Position numbers and translations under genes: made by a program
The notes under the pieces: generated by a model
Databases searched by the model: none
What the model was told of the DNA's origin: nothing
The model's input: only the letters and a program-made list of their open reading frames with translations
Shown here: piece after piece, positions 1 to 12,700 of the stretch
Layout: each line of letters opens with the position of its first letter
How positions within the stretch are numbered: position 1 is the stretch's first letter
NCBI GenBank assembly: GCA_037576195.1
Contig: CM075101.1
Coordinates: forward strand, 22,506,001 to 22,570,000
Length of the DNA stretch: 64,000 bases
From: Phytoseiulus persimilis
Taxonomy: Eukaryota > Arthropoda > Arachnida > Mesostigmata > Phytoseiidae
Direction of reading: 5' to 3'

Positions 1-194
1 TATCACTGAATCAGCACATTTTCACTTCTAGTTTGCACTGTAACGGTCTGTAACTCTTTTTGAGAAAAAAAGGAAGTTTCCGTCTCCGGCGGCTCCCTGC
101 TTCGCATGTAGCGGTTGGGGTGTTTCGAGGGAGATCTGTCCTCTCAAAATGGTTCAACCATACTTCTGTTTCAATTCGAGTTTTGGATGAGCTC

Positions 195-282
195 GAGGTT
201 GCCTCAGGTCGGTTCGGGGAGGCTCCTGAGTCAATTCAAGGATGCTTAGGGGTCGGTTCGAGGATGCCAACGGGTCGATCTG
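195..282. repeat. Degenerate 22-bp tandem repeat, about 4 copies
   Basis: Four consecutive 22-base units can be aligned by eye. They share a core of AGG-TGC followed by GGTC-GGTTCG, with several substitutions per unit. No function is suggested. The surrounding 1-1966 stretch holds no gene I can support; its open frames are short and unrecognised. Confidence 0.4.
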
Positions 283-1966
283 ATAATACCCTTGGAATCG
301 CCGAAGAGAATCAATGACTTTGAATGGTTTCGCTTCCACATGTAAAACTCAAAATATGTCATCACGGATACTTCTCGGCTCGTTCTTACCGCGGAAAGGG
401 ATGCGGCTCTTAGACTTCGAAGAACGGGCTTTGAAAAATGACACTCCCGGCTTCCCCGACTCTTATACGGCGCACAGAAATCTCCGCGTCCTGGCGTTCA
501 TGGTACCGTGCTCATTGATACGGCTCACGCATTCCTGAGGTACAGAGGCTCGTGAACGAGTCGAGGAGCCTTGGAGAGCTCTGAATCAGGTCTCAGGAGC
601 GAAGATCACAAAGACACACGGTGTAAGAATACTTTTCTGTTTGGAAGGCGGAACAGGGTATAAGTGAACTCCTCATTCGAAGCTGAAGCTTGATTAGCGG
701 AGGAATATGGTTGGAACGAGGAATATGATTGGAAGATACTTTATCAATCTAGGAATGGTGATGGCAGGCCTGGCACAAACGTAAAAGTCCTTTGTATCTG
801 TAGTTTGGTTGAACCGTTTTTCTGCTCGATTTGATACAAGGATTGGTACTCACAAGCTGACGGCACGACTCGCTGAGCACTGTACGTGGGAACGCCGATC
901 ACAACGAACACATTTTAACGTAGTTAGAAAAATTTTGGAGTCCCCAAAGGGAGCCAATCTCGTCCGGCTGAGACTTGATATTCAGGAGCGGAGAAGCGGC
1001 CGGGAAAACAGATGCAGAGGGGAGTGATATCTGCCCGAAGGGTGGCTCCGCCCCGGGACGCGTCCCTTCCCAATCGATCGAATGGGACGAGTTGTCGCGG
1101 AAGGCGAAAACTGGAATCTTGTTCGTACAGGCTGGGGAGATTAACCTCCACTTTGTGGTGGCGTTGACACGGGAAGAAGAGCGTCGCTTCCCACACGGCA
1201 GGTGCACCCGCTTGTGATAAAAATTGAGAAGCGCTAACTTCTGCTGTTTATAAGCGCAGTGATCACGTTTGAACACAATCTTCTCCTTCGGAAGTTCCTC
1301 TGCGAGGATATGTGCGTTTTTCTTCGTCATTCTGTCGGGCTTATCCTACATCTGAAGCGGAACTGGCGTGGATGAACCACATCTGGTGTGGGATGGGTTT
1401 ATTGGGGCCCGAACGGGGTGAACAACGGCCGAAGTCTGGGGTCTACAGACAACGCTGGCCGGGGCGGGACTGCTGGGTTGTCGGCACAAGCGCGAGGGAG
1501 AGAGACGGGTAAGGCCACACAATTTTGGCTCGTAGAGTGTGCCTCTCGTCGTCTCTTTTTTCCGCTCTTCTCTCACGAGGTCTTTCACTTTCCGCATGCA
1601 TTGTTCCTCGGCCACATTGGTACGGTTCTTGCGCTCTTCCTCTACAGATCATACCTCGCGCCTGCACATGCCACACATGTGGACTGCCTTCTGGCTACAA
1701 ATAACAATCTGACCAACATCACAGATGTGGTCGTCTTTCGAGTGCACCGGGTCTGTTCTGCTTCATGACACCATTTTTCTTTTCGCAGAGATGTGGGAGA
1801 AACGCGTTCACGCGCACCAGCAGTGGAACGGGAATGTTGATCCATGCTCGACCCGAGGTAGGGTAGGACAAGCTCCCCGAGGGGGGAGCCCATACCCACT
1901 AAAATCCTGATCAGTCATCGGCCCTGCGATCAGGTTAAGGAAGCCGGCACGTCCCTCAGTGGGAAT

Positions 1967-2489
1967 TCATTCTAGTCCCCTTATTATCCTTTCTATCTGC
2001 CAAAGACCGAGGTCGCGAAGCCCACGGCTGTGAGCTCGACTGGCGCATACTGCCGAGCCGCTGTTGTCTGAGAGCGTGATTCCGAGGTACTTGTGTCGGT
2101 TGACCAGTGGGAGGACTCGCGCTTGTGTCTCGAGGCCGTTAGGTCGTGGGAAAAGGGCCACAGCGCTCCTCGCGGGGTTGGAAGTTAGCTTTCTCTGGAT
2201 ACCGAATTGGCCCCGCTGTCGGTGGCAGTTCACAAAGTTGAACCGCGGATTCTTCCATCAAGATTACATCGCCAGCAAACAGGAGACCAAGGATGTTGGA
2301 TGAGCCCTCCTCCTCCGGGTTCAATATCGTTTGAGACTGTTCTACATTTTTGACATGTGAAGAATGAATGAAGCACTCGACAGGGGGCAGCCTTGAGTCA
2401 GTCCAGAGCTTGCCTCCACTAACTCTGAGGAATGTTTCCCCAGGTTTATCTTTGTTCTTCTCGTGAATGACGGACATCTCCATCGACAT
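1967..2489 (-). pseudogene. Decayed non-LTR retrotransposon reverse transcriptase fragment
   Basis: Reading the minus strand and allowing frameshifts gives the conserved core of a LINE reverse transcriptase. Motif B appears as LTQGCPLSS near 2374-2402. The catalytic block appears as LLFAGDVILM near 2262-2288. A YLGITLS segment that normally follows the palm lies near 2075-2094. These pieces sit in different frames, with shifts near 2400 and 2230, and the catalytic FADD is FAGD, so one metal-binding aspartate is lost. Only the palm region is present: no endonuclease, no gag, no poly-A tail and no target-site duplication could be seen. It is a dead fragment. The clade (for example RTE, CR1, R1 or Jockey) cannot be assigned from this much sequence. 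Confidence 0.8.
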
Positions 2490-2649
2490 TTGGAAGTCAC
2501 TTCATTCCTCATGACGGGTCAGTATGTAGAAACGGTGAGGCTATCATTTCATGCATGCTACGTATTCATTGGTGGAAACGTCGAGCGGTTTGACAGCTAT
2601 CTTCCCACGAAGTCAGAGCCTGGATAGAACGGCGTTTCGGTCGCCTTGA

Positions 2650-3183
2650 ATGAGAGGACCTTCGAATGATGGGATCAAAATGGGGGTGGTCAACTTTGAT
2701 TGCCATCTCTTGTTGAATAGGAATCTTGATCTAACAGAGTTCGATCAGTTTCGATGGCTGTCCGAAGCGGATTGCGCTCAGAGAATTTTCGGCATCATCA
2801 AAGCGTTGCAAGGGGAAACATTTGGTGGATGCGAAAGTCCTAGGCCTCTAATTCCAATCGCTAGTAGCTCCTCTCTCAGGAGGCGCGGGATTATAAAATA
2901 CACCAAATGCGTGGACTTTCCTCAGCTTGTAAATGCGATGGAGCGACATGATTCGGAGAGCAGCGTGCTCACACGAGCGGCTTTTCTTGAATGGTGGGAA
3001 ATCAAAAAATCGGGATTCCACGATACCGGAGGAACTGAGAATATGACCCACTATTTTCTGTTCGGAATCATGTGGTTCGTCGGGGGAGGAGCTGCTCAGA
3101 AAAGATTGAGCAGTTTGAATTCGAAACTCGTTGCTGAGGGCCGCTTCAAATGTTCGGTTTCCGCGAGCCCGAAATCTCTGTAG
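2650..3183 (+). CDS. Candidate single-exon ORF, unknown function (177 aa)
   Basis: This is an ATG-initiated open frame of 177 codons with mixed, protein-like composition and no low complexity. It contains FRWLSEADCAQRIF near residues 35-48, FLEWWEIKKSGFHD near 112-125 and a hydrophobic YFLFGIMWFVGGG stretch near residue 138. I do not recognise a family. About one ORF of this length is expected by chance in the window, and a 147-codon frame overlaps on the other strand, so coding status is uncertain. It ends 180 bp before the MITE and sits next to a dead retrotransposon. It could be a host gene, a transposon-derived frame or noise. Confidence 0.3.
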   Translation: MRGPSNDGIKMGVVNFDCHLLLNRNLDLTEFDQFRWLSEADCAQRIFGIIKALQGETFGGCESPRPLIPIASSSSLRRRGIIKYTKCVDFPQLVNAMERHDSESSVLTRAAFLEWWEIKKSGFHDTGGTENMTHYFLFGIMWFVGGGAAQKRLSSLNSKLVAEGRFKCSVSASPKSL

Positions 3184-3357
3184 CCCGAAGTCCTGCGAGT
3201 CGAAAATCCCTCGAGTTCGAGAACCCTTCCTCTTGATGGGAGACCCAATAAACTTCAACGAAGCTTTCATGCCTGCGCAAAACAGAGACATCGGCCGAAA
3301 AAAATATTATTTGTTTCTTCTATTTCCCGTCTGTTGAACGGTTTCATGTATGGTATA

Positions 3358-3365
3358 GCCTAGAG
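3358..3365. repeat. 8-bp target-site duplication, left copy (GCCTAGAG)
   Basis: GCCTAGAG directly precedes the left terminus of the MITE and recurs exactly at 3752-3759 directly after its right terminus. An 8-bp duplication is the hallmark of hAT transposase insertion. Confidence 0.9.
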
Positions 3366-3751
3366 CAGGGGTGGGCAACTTTGTGCGGCCCGCGGGCCGA
3401 AAAATCTGTTTCGCGGGCCGCAGTGCAGAGGAACATCGCGGCGGTTCAAACTTACGGGCCGCTTCAGAGAACGTATCTCAGCGAGCTTTTTGTATTCGTG
3501 GGCCTTATGACGTGACTCCAAAGAGCAACAACCGACAAAGATGGGGTTTCGAACTCAGGCATTGTTTTCTTGGCGAGAATGAGAAATCTGGGCTCCAGAA
3601 ATATCATGACACGTCGATGTGACGAACGAAAAGTGAACACTCCATGGAAGTGCCTCCATGGAAGCGATTTGGCGATTCTGAGCGATTGAGCTGTGCAAAA
3701 CCCTGCTCAAACGCAGGTGTCAACTCGCGGGCCGCACTCTGCCCACCTCTG
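3366..3751. mobile_element. Non-autonomous hAT-type MITE (386 bp)
   Basis: The element begins CAGGGGTGGGCAACTTTG and ends GCCCACCTCTG. The reverse complement of the right end (CAGAGGTGGGCA...GTGCGGCCCGCG) matches the left end apart from a few substitutions and a 3-base gap, giving terminal inverted repeats of about 30 bp that run into GCGGCCCGCGGGCC. This terminus is the familiar hAT (Charlie/SPIN-like) signature. The flanking GCCTAGAG duplication is perfect, suggesting a fairly recent insertion. No transposase frame is present, so it must have been moved in trans. The interior is GC-rich at the ends and unremarkable in the middle. Confidence 0.92.
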
Positions 3752-3759
3752 GCCTAGAG
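3752..3759. repeat. 8-bp target-site duplication, right copy (GCCTAGAG)
   Basis: This is the exact partner of the left duplication at 3358-3365 and fixes the right boundary of the MITE at 3751. Confidence 0.9.
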
Positions 3760-6700
3760 TTTCTATGGGAGCGCTCAGAAGCCTCCCAGAAAATTCAGTT
3801 CAGTGCAGGATGATCGGCACGTCCTCCCTCTGGAATGATGAGTTAGATTGGGGAAGGAACTTACCGTATTCCTCCAATATCCAGACTACGAGATGCGACG
3901 CTGGTAACGGAGTTCAATTACTTTCCGTCGCTGGCGCAGACGACAATTATCTCAACAATCCGACTCCGGATTTCAAGGTTCATCCATCAAGGAGGGCTGA
4001 CAACCATGAAACGTGGTAAAGTAACATTTCCAAGAGGCTTCTGAGCGTTTCCAGCGTATTCTATCTATGAAAGCTTCCAACTGGCTCAAACAAAACATCG
4101 AAAAATGTGATCTTCCGGGGCCGATGTCTCCGTTGTACCGTGGCAAAACTGTTCAATTTCGTTGATACCGCTTATTTTTCGACGAACGTCTTAATTCTGA
4201 AGAGAAGAGAGGGGGCCATAAGCTTGGTTTTACCGGGTTCGTAAAATCACGATTTCCCAATTTTTTCTCTCGAGAATCTTGAAGTAGCTCTCCCATTGAT
4301 GTTCTCATCGCAGGTGACTCCAAGAATATTCCACATGCTTCCATGTTTGGAACCGGAGCGGGTGAAACCGAGAGCCAGATGTGACGATATATCGTGAAGC
4401 CGATCGCGCAAATGCAATCCGACGAGACAGTTCTCCGGTGGTTGAAATTGGAGCCTTCGGGCACGTTATACACAATCTCGGAACAGCGCGCCAATCTGGA
4501 GTATCTCGAGACAACAGCGAACACTGCTGAAGAGCTGCCTCACCCGCGAGAGAGTACTCTTACATGAAGTTTCTTCCTAGGCAGGTGACGGATTCCACGG
4601 ATTGAGAATACTGTGATCAGGATGCGGTGGCTCCCTTCACTTATCAAAAACCTTCCGGAACGCTCCCCAACTGACGAATCCTTGGTTGATTCCACATGAA
4701 TTCGCCGTCGGGAAGTTGCGAAAAACATCATGATACAGAGTATTTCCGTGACCTTCGCCAAGTCGCTAGGTCTCTGTTGAAGAAAACAGTCGTTGCCAGG
4801 CTTTCAGCGTGATTCAAGCCGAAGCTTTGCGTCTGCGGTCACTGAGGCGTAGGAGTTGAACCTCAGAGGGTGGAAATCTTCGGGGAATGAGAATATCCGC
4901 ACGACTCGAAGTATCCGCGAGAGTACACCACGGAAGGTCACGTCGGTTTCTCTCGATTTCGGACCATCCGAGATCGAGTCATGCTCTCAAATACACGCAG
5001 ACTCCACGCGTCTTCTGATCACGTATTCTATAACCAGATCCTCTTGTAGAGTCTTTCTGAGTGACCTCATCTGGAAAAATCCGCAGAGTTCGCGGCAGAG
5101 CTCCGAAACGCCGACCTGATATTTGACGCTTCCTACATCAAAATAAAGACAGCGAAGTCGAGCTTCTCTCAATTTCTCAATAAACCTCAAACGGTTCGCA
5201 GCTGTCTCAGTCCAGGGGGATTTTGATGGTTTGAGTTCGCAGTCTCCATCCACACATAGATGGGTAGCTCCAGAACGAAGCTCATTTCTAGGGTTCCACT
5301 CGGTGTCGGAGAGTGGAACAGGTTATCGCTATAAGATGCCTCGCTGAAAAGGAGTGAGTTGCGACTTGGCAGTTACCAAGAACAGCTGATTTCCTTTTCT
5401 GTAAGAAGATCGTCCAATCGGTTGAGAAATAGGCAATATCCGGGAGGTAGTTGTCAACACGGGCTGTTCTCGATGGATTCCCCGCCAATCTTCCGGCGAC
5501 AGGCCTTCGCCGTTCTCTGGGGGAAGTTGGAGCCTTCCTCAGTAAAACGCGGCATGTCGACGACAAAGCTGGGATAAGTTTGCGAATCCGCTCAGAAGTG
5601 TCACAAGCCCTGAATAGAAGGGAATGTCGGGATCCTCTAACTGAGCTCTGTTGTGAGCGGGAATTGATTCCGTCAAAGTCGTGGAATCTTTGGAACGAAA
5701 GTTCGCCCGGATTTCGATAACATCGCCCCCGAGGAAGCCCTCAGACAGTTCCAATGAGCGCCGAATCAAGTGTCACAGCAGACCATAGGTCTTCTTTGAA
5801 TATGCAGAAACGACACTCTCAACGGCGGTCCGCACCCCATGAGTGTATCGGGTGGCCATCCATTTACCCCCTCGCCGCTGGCCATCCTTCACCCACCCAC
5901 TTTCTTGGGTATCGTCTATCAGCAGCATCATTCAATCAATCATGCTATACTCCCCCAATATCTGGACCCGAATGCTCCACGAGTTAGTTCGGCGTTCTAT
6001 CGATCAGGTCTTCCTCGATCGTACTCACAAGACCTCACAGCCTCATCAACCAGCCTTATTTCACAGCAGTCAGAACCTACGAGCACCCGTCAGGTTGCTC
6101 TCTCAACCGGTGAAGGCTCATTGGAGGTCCTATCTCACGTGAGCTTTTCAAGGACATTATTGCAAGTTGGAACAAGCAGATGCGGCTCGGGAGGCTTCTC
6201 GGGCTGCACTTCCTTAAGGACAAAAGATCTTGAGGAGGAAAACTCTGTTTCTGCAAACGACACCATTGTCTTTCGCGTCGAGCATTTCCTCTCAATTTAT
6301 CCGCCCGCCAGCCATTATACTGGCAGCCGACTCTCGTATACTGGCAAGCTGGGTGGAAAGCGAGGCGGCGGTGCTGAAATTAAGTAAATAAACAAGCTTC
6401 AACGCTTGGGGGCTTATGAAAAAGAAGAAAAAGGAGAAGGAGCGTAGGAAGAGGCAACGAACATTGTCATTGTGTGCGTGACGGGTAATTAGTCGATCCG
6501 TCGCTGACTCAATGCAGCAAGCCTCGTCCGCTTGCCGGGGCTCGCATTGCCAGCACAGCGACCGACAGCAGTGCACGACTGGGAGCAGCTGCGAGGGCGG
6601 ACACCTTGAAGCCAAGTACATAAACAAGCTCTCGATCTCTTCGTTCCATTCCCTCGCCTGAGTTCTTGCCCTGTTTTGGCAGCACTCTGATCATCGCTGT

Positions 6701-9700
6701 CGGAACACAAAACACCATCGATGTCGCGGGCTCATCGAGAATGATGAGATTTTGACCAGAAGCCCGGGATCCATCGCTAAGCTGGAGGGAGCTTTCGGTT
6801 TTGATCCCTATGACGAGAACGGAATTCGTGACATCCTCCGCTCGAAACTTCAAATCCACTCGATCAACAGTCGATGGTCTGCTTTCCTAATTGTCGACTG
6901 TGCGTACTCCGTGTAGAGAATTCGTAATTCCACTCTGAATAATTCATTCGTTGCTGTGCCGTCTGGTGACGTGTTCGACCGTACGAGAGTCAGAGACCGG
7001 GGTAGAGGGAGAGTCAGCAGAAGCATTGGAGCTCCCGCGGAGAGCGCACGAAACGGAGACGATTCATATGAATCCGAGGAGGGGTCATCTCAGCTGTGTG
7101 AGTATGTACGCGCAGAAATGGTCGAAGGGAGATTCTCTTCGAGCGGGAACCCCCTTTGGAAGAGGACTCGGAATCCTCTGCAGCGCTTCAAGTTTGAGGC
7201 GCGGGAGAATAGATCTATGTGCGTCCTTAAGCTTCGGTCGGAGCTGAAGAGTTCAGTCATCGACTCGAGTGGAGAGAGAGAGCATGAGGAGCAAAAATAA
7301 TTCCAATGTACCGAACCGATCTTGTGGCAGCTGAATGGAAACGAACGAAATCATCCGACCAAATCGTAGGAGACACATGGATGATCCCGGCGCATGAGAG
7401 AGATCTGAGTTCAGCCGAGACCTGGCTCCCCCTGAGTCGTCGCCTATCCAGCCGATATCCGATGCCGTCCTGTCCCCGAAGTATTGACACACCGACCACC
7501 GTGTTTGCTAGCAGAACGGAGCGTCTCCGTATCTGCCCTGCGATACAGAAACACGACGCTGAGTTTCGATATCGTGTCGCGAACGCGCTCGGAGAAAATC
7601 CTCGACTTTCAGAGGGACGAAAATTGTCAACGCACTGAACTGCATGCAGACGTCCCCGGGAACCTGCGAGGTCTTAGCCGCGATATTTCTCGGGGCTCAG
7701 AACTCCTTCAAACCTGAACTAAAATTTACGAATTCACTCACAATCAATGATTCTATCATTATCTGCGGATATCTATCGATCTGGCTCGCCTCGATTTCGA
7801 AAGTCTGCGGGTATTTCCCACAGTCTTGTTTGAATCGAAACTCCCATGCCTCAGATTTCATGCGTTCTCTCACTCTTCATTTCTGACTTCATCTTTGGTC
7901 TCTGGAAGCTTGGTCGTTTCATGATCCTGACATTTGATTGCTGGGAACTACTCCGCTGGAGAGTTGAATAGAAAAGTTAACTCTTTGACGGGAGGCGCGA
8001 TCTCGTCGTGTGGAAAATTTTAATTTGTGCCGCGCGCTGCATCACAAAAGAATCACGCAAAGAAAAGAAAACAGCGACGAGGACGAATGCTGCTGCTGCC
8101 GCCATCGTCGCCATTTACAAATGCAGATGAGCCGCGAGAAGTCCGCTGTTTTCCGCCTGCCTGCGCGGGCGAAAAGCTGAGGGAATTGCAACGCCACAAG
8201 AACGCACGGACACACGCGCGTGGACTCAGCCTGCTCGAGATTCGAGCGGAGCGCTTCCGCGTAGCATTCGTTCGACTTGTTTTCCAAAGCCACGCTTCTC
8301 TCCCCTCTCCGATACATCTTCTTTTGTTCGTTAAGAGATGAGGCTCTATCTGTCCTCGTTTAGCTCGTCGGGCTGTGCGGTACCAGTGTCGCGACGTTGC
8401 AATATTCCTTCGTCTACTATATTTCTCATCGAGAGGATGCGTCAAAGGCGGGAAACTGCTTGCGTTGCTCTGTTCCGTGAACCGTTCTGATACATACTTC
8501 CTGCTCCTAGCTTGAGAGCTCCACTGTTCATCGCAGTCACACCGAATACAATGGGCAACTTCTTTACTTCGATTCTATCAGAAGCAATTTTTCAGCGCAA
8601 TGTCTTATCATCGGAGTCCTACGCTCCCTCGGTTTCGATGCCGAGGCGTCTGTGTCGGCAGTTTCGCTGTTGTCGCAGTTGTTGGTGGGCCAAAAAGCAA
8701 CAGGACAAATTGTATCTTATCGGCTCTAAATGCCCGCGAGGCTCTCTGGCAGTTCTGAAAGCCTGCATCAACTGCCGAGCTCCTCCCTCCGGCGGAGCGG
8801 AGAAAAAAGAACAGCGTACGAAAAGCCGGCACAATTCCGTATCGCATCAGACACACTCAGTTCCCCGCGGAGCAACCTGATATCACGTGGAACCTTTCGA
8901 TCTGAGCGGGTTGAACCGGACCTCGACATGGAGCCATTCCTCAAATCTGAATACAGTTTGGTTTCCCATCGGATGCTCCCAATGAGCTGTGAGCGACATA
9001 TTCTCCGGTCGCTGTTTCTCGGCCATAACTTGAAAACCAAGCTTCTGTCAATTCGAGTCAATTCGTTCTCGCCGCCTTAAATAGTGCGAGAGTATAATCA
9101 TACGGTGCGACACACCATTTGCAACACTTTTGAGCCCATCGCCATCCGACCCAGCGCCTTTCTGCTCCAATCGGGCCTTTTCGAGATGTCCCGCACGTTT
9201 TCATACAGATAACGCTGCAATCTGTGCTAAACGCGGGCTCAGCTATCACCTCACGAGAATCGGACTGTGCTCGGTTGTGCCATCTCCCTGTGAGATTATT
9301 GTCGAAGATATTCGAAGTATCTCGTCATGATGGACTTTGGAACGTATCCCTGAGCGCCATCGCAACGATCCCTTGATCACGTTTCGGTCACTTCCTCGGA
9401 CGGTTTTACGAGGAGAACTTGAATCGAAAACTTGCTGGTGATACTAACTGCGGAACAACTTATAAGGTCTGGCCGAAAAGAACCGCCTACCCAGTGTCCC
9501 CTGGAAACCGAGAAACTTGAGATGGCTAGAAAGCGGCTTTGGTTACATCATCGACGGGCTGATTCTCGGAAAGCTCTTCGCGCAGTCTTTTCCCCAAGAG
9601 TATCAGATCGGGTGGAAGCATTCATAAACCACCGTTTTTCTCACACATCCATAATCGTAGCTGAACACTTCGTCAGAATTCATCGCGAAAGTGTACCATT

Positions 9701-9710
9701 ACTGGATTAC

Positions 9711-9734
9711 ACAAACTGGATTATTCCAGTTTGT
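9711..9734. repeat. Perfect 10-bp inverted repeat
   Basis: ACAAACTGGA, a TTAT loop, then TCCAGTTTGT form a perfect 10-bp hairpin. There is no T-run after it and no neighbouring gene, so it has no obvious role. Confidence 0.7.
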
Positions 9735-12700
9735 ATGACCCCGAGCAGCTGCCATCGAAGACTTTCCTTCACCGAAAATTTCCTCCATGATGCCTAGGAC
9801 ATGTTACTCCCGGAAGATATCTTGAATTTTCCATTTTCAAAATATACCGCGCAACATCACACTCATCCGTGTGCCGGCATGATCATCGCGCTGAAACGAA
9901 GAATCAGAAAGGAGCTCAGCTGAAAACGCCTGGTGAAGTTCAATCGCGGGACTCAAGCATAGTCGTACGAAAGGTCAGCGTGGGAAGCGGATCTATAAGT
10001 TGTTTCAGCCTTTAAGTAGACCCCGAATCAAAAAGATTCCGGATGGCTCCGTTTTCAATTATCCGGAACAGTTCCAGCAACAATGGGCATCGAGGAATCA
10101 CTTACTCAGAACGACCTCATGGTAATATCAAGTGAGAAAGCGTGCTGCTGCATCGACCTTTGTGTGGGTCCGAGGAGCTGCGGCCCTCTATTCTTCATCG
10201 GCGGGGCCCGCGCTGCCGCATTCGGAGGGCTCGTTGTTCGGGGCTTGTTTTTGCGGCCTATCTAGAGTAGCTTGCATCAAGACGCCGGATAGCCTGGAAC
10301 AGCCGCGAGAAAATACCGCAGTCGTTCGTTCAGTTATTAAGAGTTTGAATCGTCTTCCAGTGCCGACAGCTGGCTTCCCGTCTTCTAGGAGATCCCGAAA
10401 GATTTCATACTCCTGCGACGCGATGTTGGAGAACGTAACCCGGAATCATCGCGCCCAATGAATTAATCTTCATGTTGCGTTTAACTTCCCAAATGTGCGA
10501 GCCATGACGTATCCCTCGACAAAGAGTCGCGTTCCCGAACAGCGCGTTTCGATGCTCGAACAGTTACTGGAAAGGGCCGAGGGCTGCGCTCTAGTTTTGA
10601 ACTCTTCGTTTTGTCTGATTCAGATGAGTCAGTGGATGATTATGACTACATTTCGATGACTTTCATTGAAGAAATGCCCTCTATTGTCCGTATCGAGACA
10701 AGGTCTCGGCACGTCAATCGAAGGACTCACCGATGATATGTCATGAACGAAGCGCGGAGCGTCGCAGAAGCCCGCGGATACTGCTGCGGGTGCGCAAACG
10801 GATTGAGAACAGCGGAACTTGCTCCTTCAGTTGCGCAAGTTGCCTGAAGTTGGTACATCGACCCACCACAGAACGGACGGAGCCGTCCTCGGCCCTTCCC
10901 GATGAACATCGTCTGCCTACCGCAACTTTTTCCCAGAGGGGCCGCTCTCTTATTCTACTCTCCAGTTCACTGGTCAGGTTGGAGGACAGATAAGTTTGTT
11001 GTGTATGCACAAGCCAGAGAACAATGAATCTACCCCCCAGGTCCGGAACCCGGGGCCTGGGCCCTCCATTTCGAAACCCGCATTTCCGAAAATCCAGCCC
11101 GCCAAATCAGCGGGTATGCTGGGAAATGTTGAGGCTTCCATTCGAAGTGAGGAATTTCTTGCGGCTGATTCGGAGCTTTCCTCATTACCCGAGGAACTTC
11201 GACGTGGACAATGGAACCAACAAGAGGATGAGAAGAACACACCTTATCATTCATGAGCTGATGACAGTGCGGACAATAGACGGAGACGATTACGTTTGCG
11301 AAGGGTGCTCCTGGCCGGCGAGTATCAACCGAAATCGACAGGGAGGGTATACCGAGATCTCTATGGACTGTATAGAGTTCATACGCTCCTCGAGATGTTA
11401 CCTCCATGATACCCCGGATGGAAACTCATCAAGGCAGTCCAGGGATCGATATGTCACATTTATAACGAAGCCATGACGCCTGTGTAATGAACGGAGAAGG
11501 AAGAATACTTTAGGTGAATGAATAATGTGATTTTCACACAAGTTGGGGTTGAACTGTTTCCGCCAGTGCTCTGTGACCCAGGTCGCGAAGGATTCCAGCT
11601 GTTTTTTAGCTTTCCGCTGTGCGAAGAAGCCTCGATGGTACCAAGCAGACCCGCTGAAAAAGCGGCTTCAAATTCCGAGATGGTGGTTCAAGACAGCTGG
11701 TTCCGGAATGTCAGGTTTACAGCCAGCGGGTTTCGAGATAGCGATTTCCTGGATTCTCGGCGTTTGTGATACAATGTCTACGCGATTTTGCGTTGTAATC
11801 ATGAGTGTGATCACGACCGGGTACTTGGAAATTAGAGAGGTTTTATTACTGGATTCCCCCTTCCCACCGATTCCAGAGTGCTGGTTCATCGGTGCTTGTC
11901 TGTGCGTTTATTCGTTGGCTCTCATAACCTGGCGCAACAGCCCAAAGCACATTCGAACTTCCAAGCTGTCGTGGATGTTGGGAGATCTTCATGGAATCGT
12001 CGCAAGCTTCATCAAACTAAACCTCAGAAGGCTGAGCTCTTCGTAAGGAAGAACAACATCGTACCAATAATGGGAACGGGTTGTTGACGTCAAATCAGAC
12101 GGAAACAACGTTCAGCTCGCCTCTCCAAACAGAAGTTGAATCGCCGTCCAAGGATTACGGCAACGAGTCTTTTGGGATTGGTTCACGCTTCTCCACTCAC
12201 CGACCGACCAGCCAACCGAGCGGTGGTCCGACCGGCCGGGCAACGGAGTCTTGATTAGCCAGGGGCTGAGAGGAATCCAGGCAGGCGTGACAGCTCGTTC
12301 AGGAGATTGCTGTCCGCTAGATAATCCAGTCAGATCTCTTCTTCCTTCTTTGCCTTCCGTCCGTTTGGGCGCCAGTTAACGACTCACTGTTCCTCGGACT
12401 TCGCACCGTGCACCACGAAAATCCGAGATCATCAATGAGTCCTGATATCTGCAGAATCTTTTCCGACACTGCTCACGGTACGGCCCGAGTGAAGAGATTC
12501 GATATCTTGGGGAGCGCTTTCGTTTCGTTCTCTGTCCAATCTATACAATGAGTCCCTTCGCCCAACGGTATCTTCGTGTGAGCAGAGTTTGCGAAATAAC
12601 GAGCGCTTGAAAAAATTTCAGGGTGAAGAAATTCCACAAGCATCGCTCCCCGGATTGCTAGCTAACCGGCGTTACGGACGGAATCGATGACTAGGTGGGT

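Noticed and set aside
5839..6387. 182-codon plus-strand ORF, Ser/Thr/Pro-rich
   Set aside because: About one ORF of this length is expected by chance. A good minus-strand acceptor inside it and open frames on the other strand make strand and frame undecidable.
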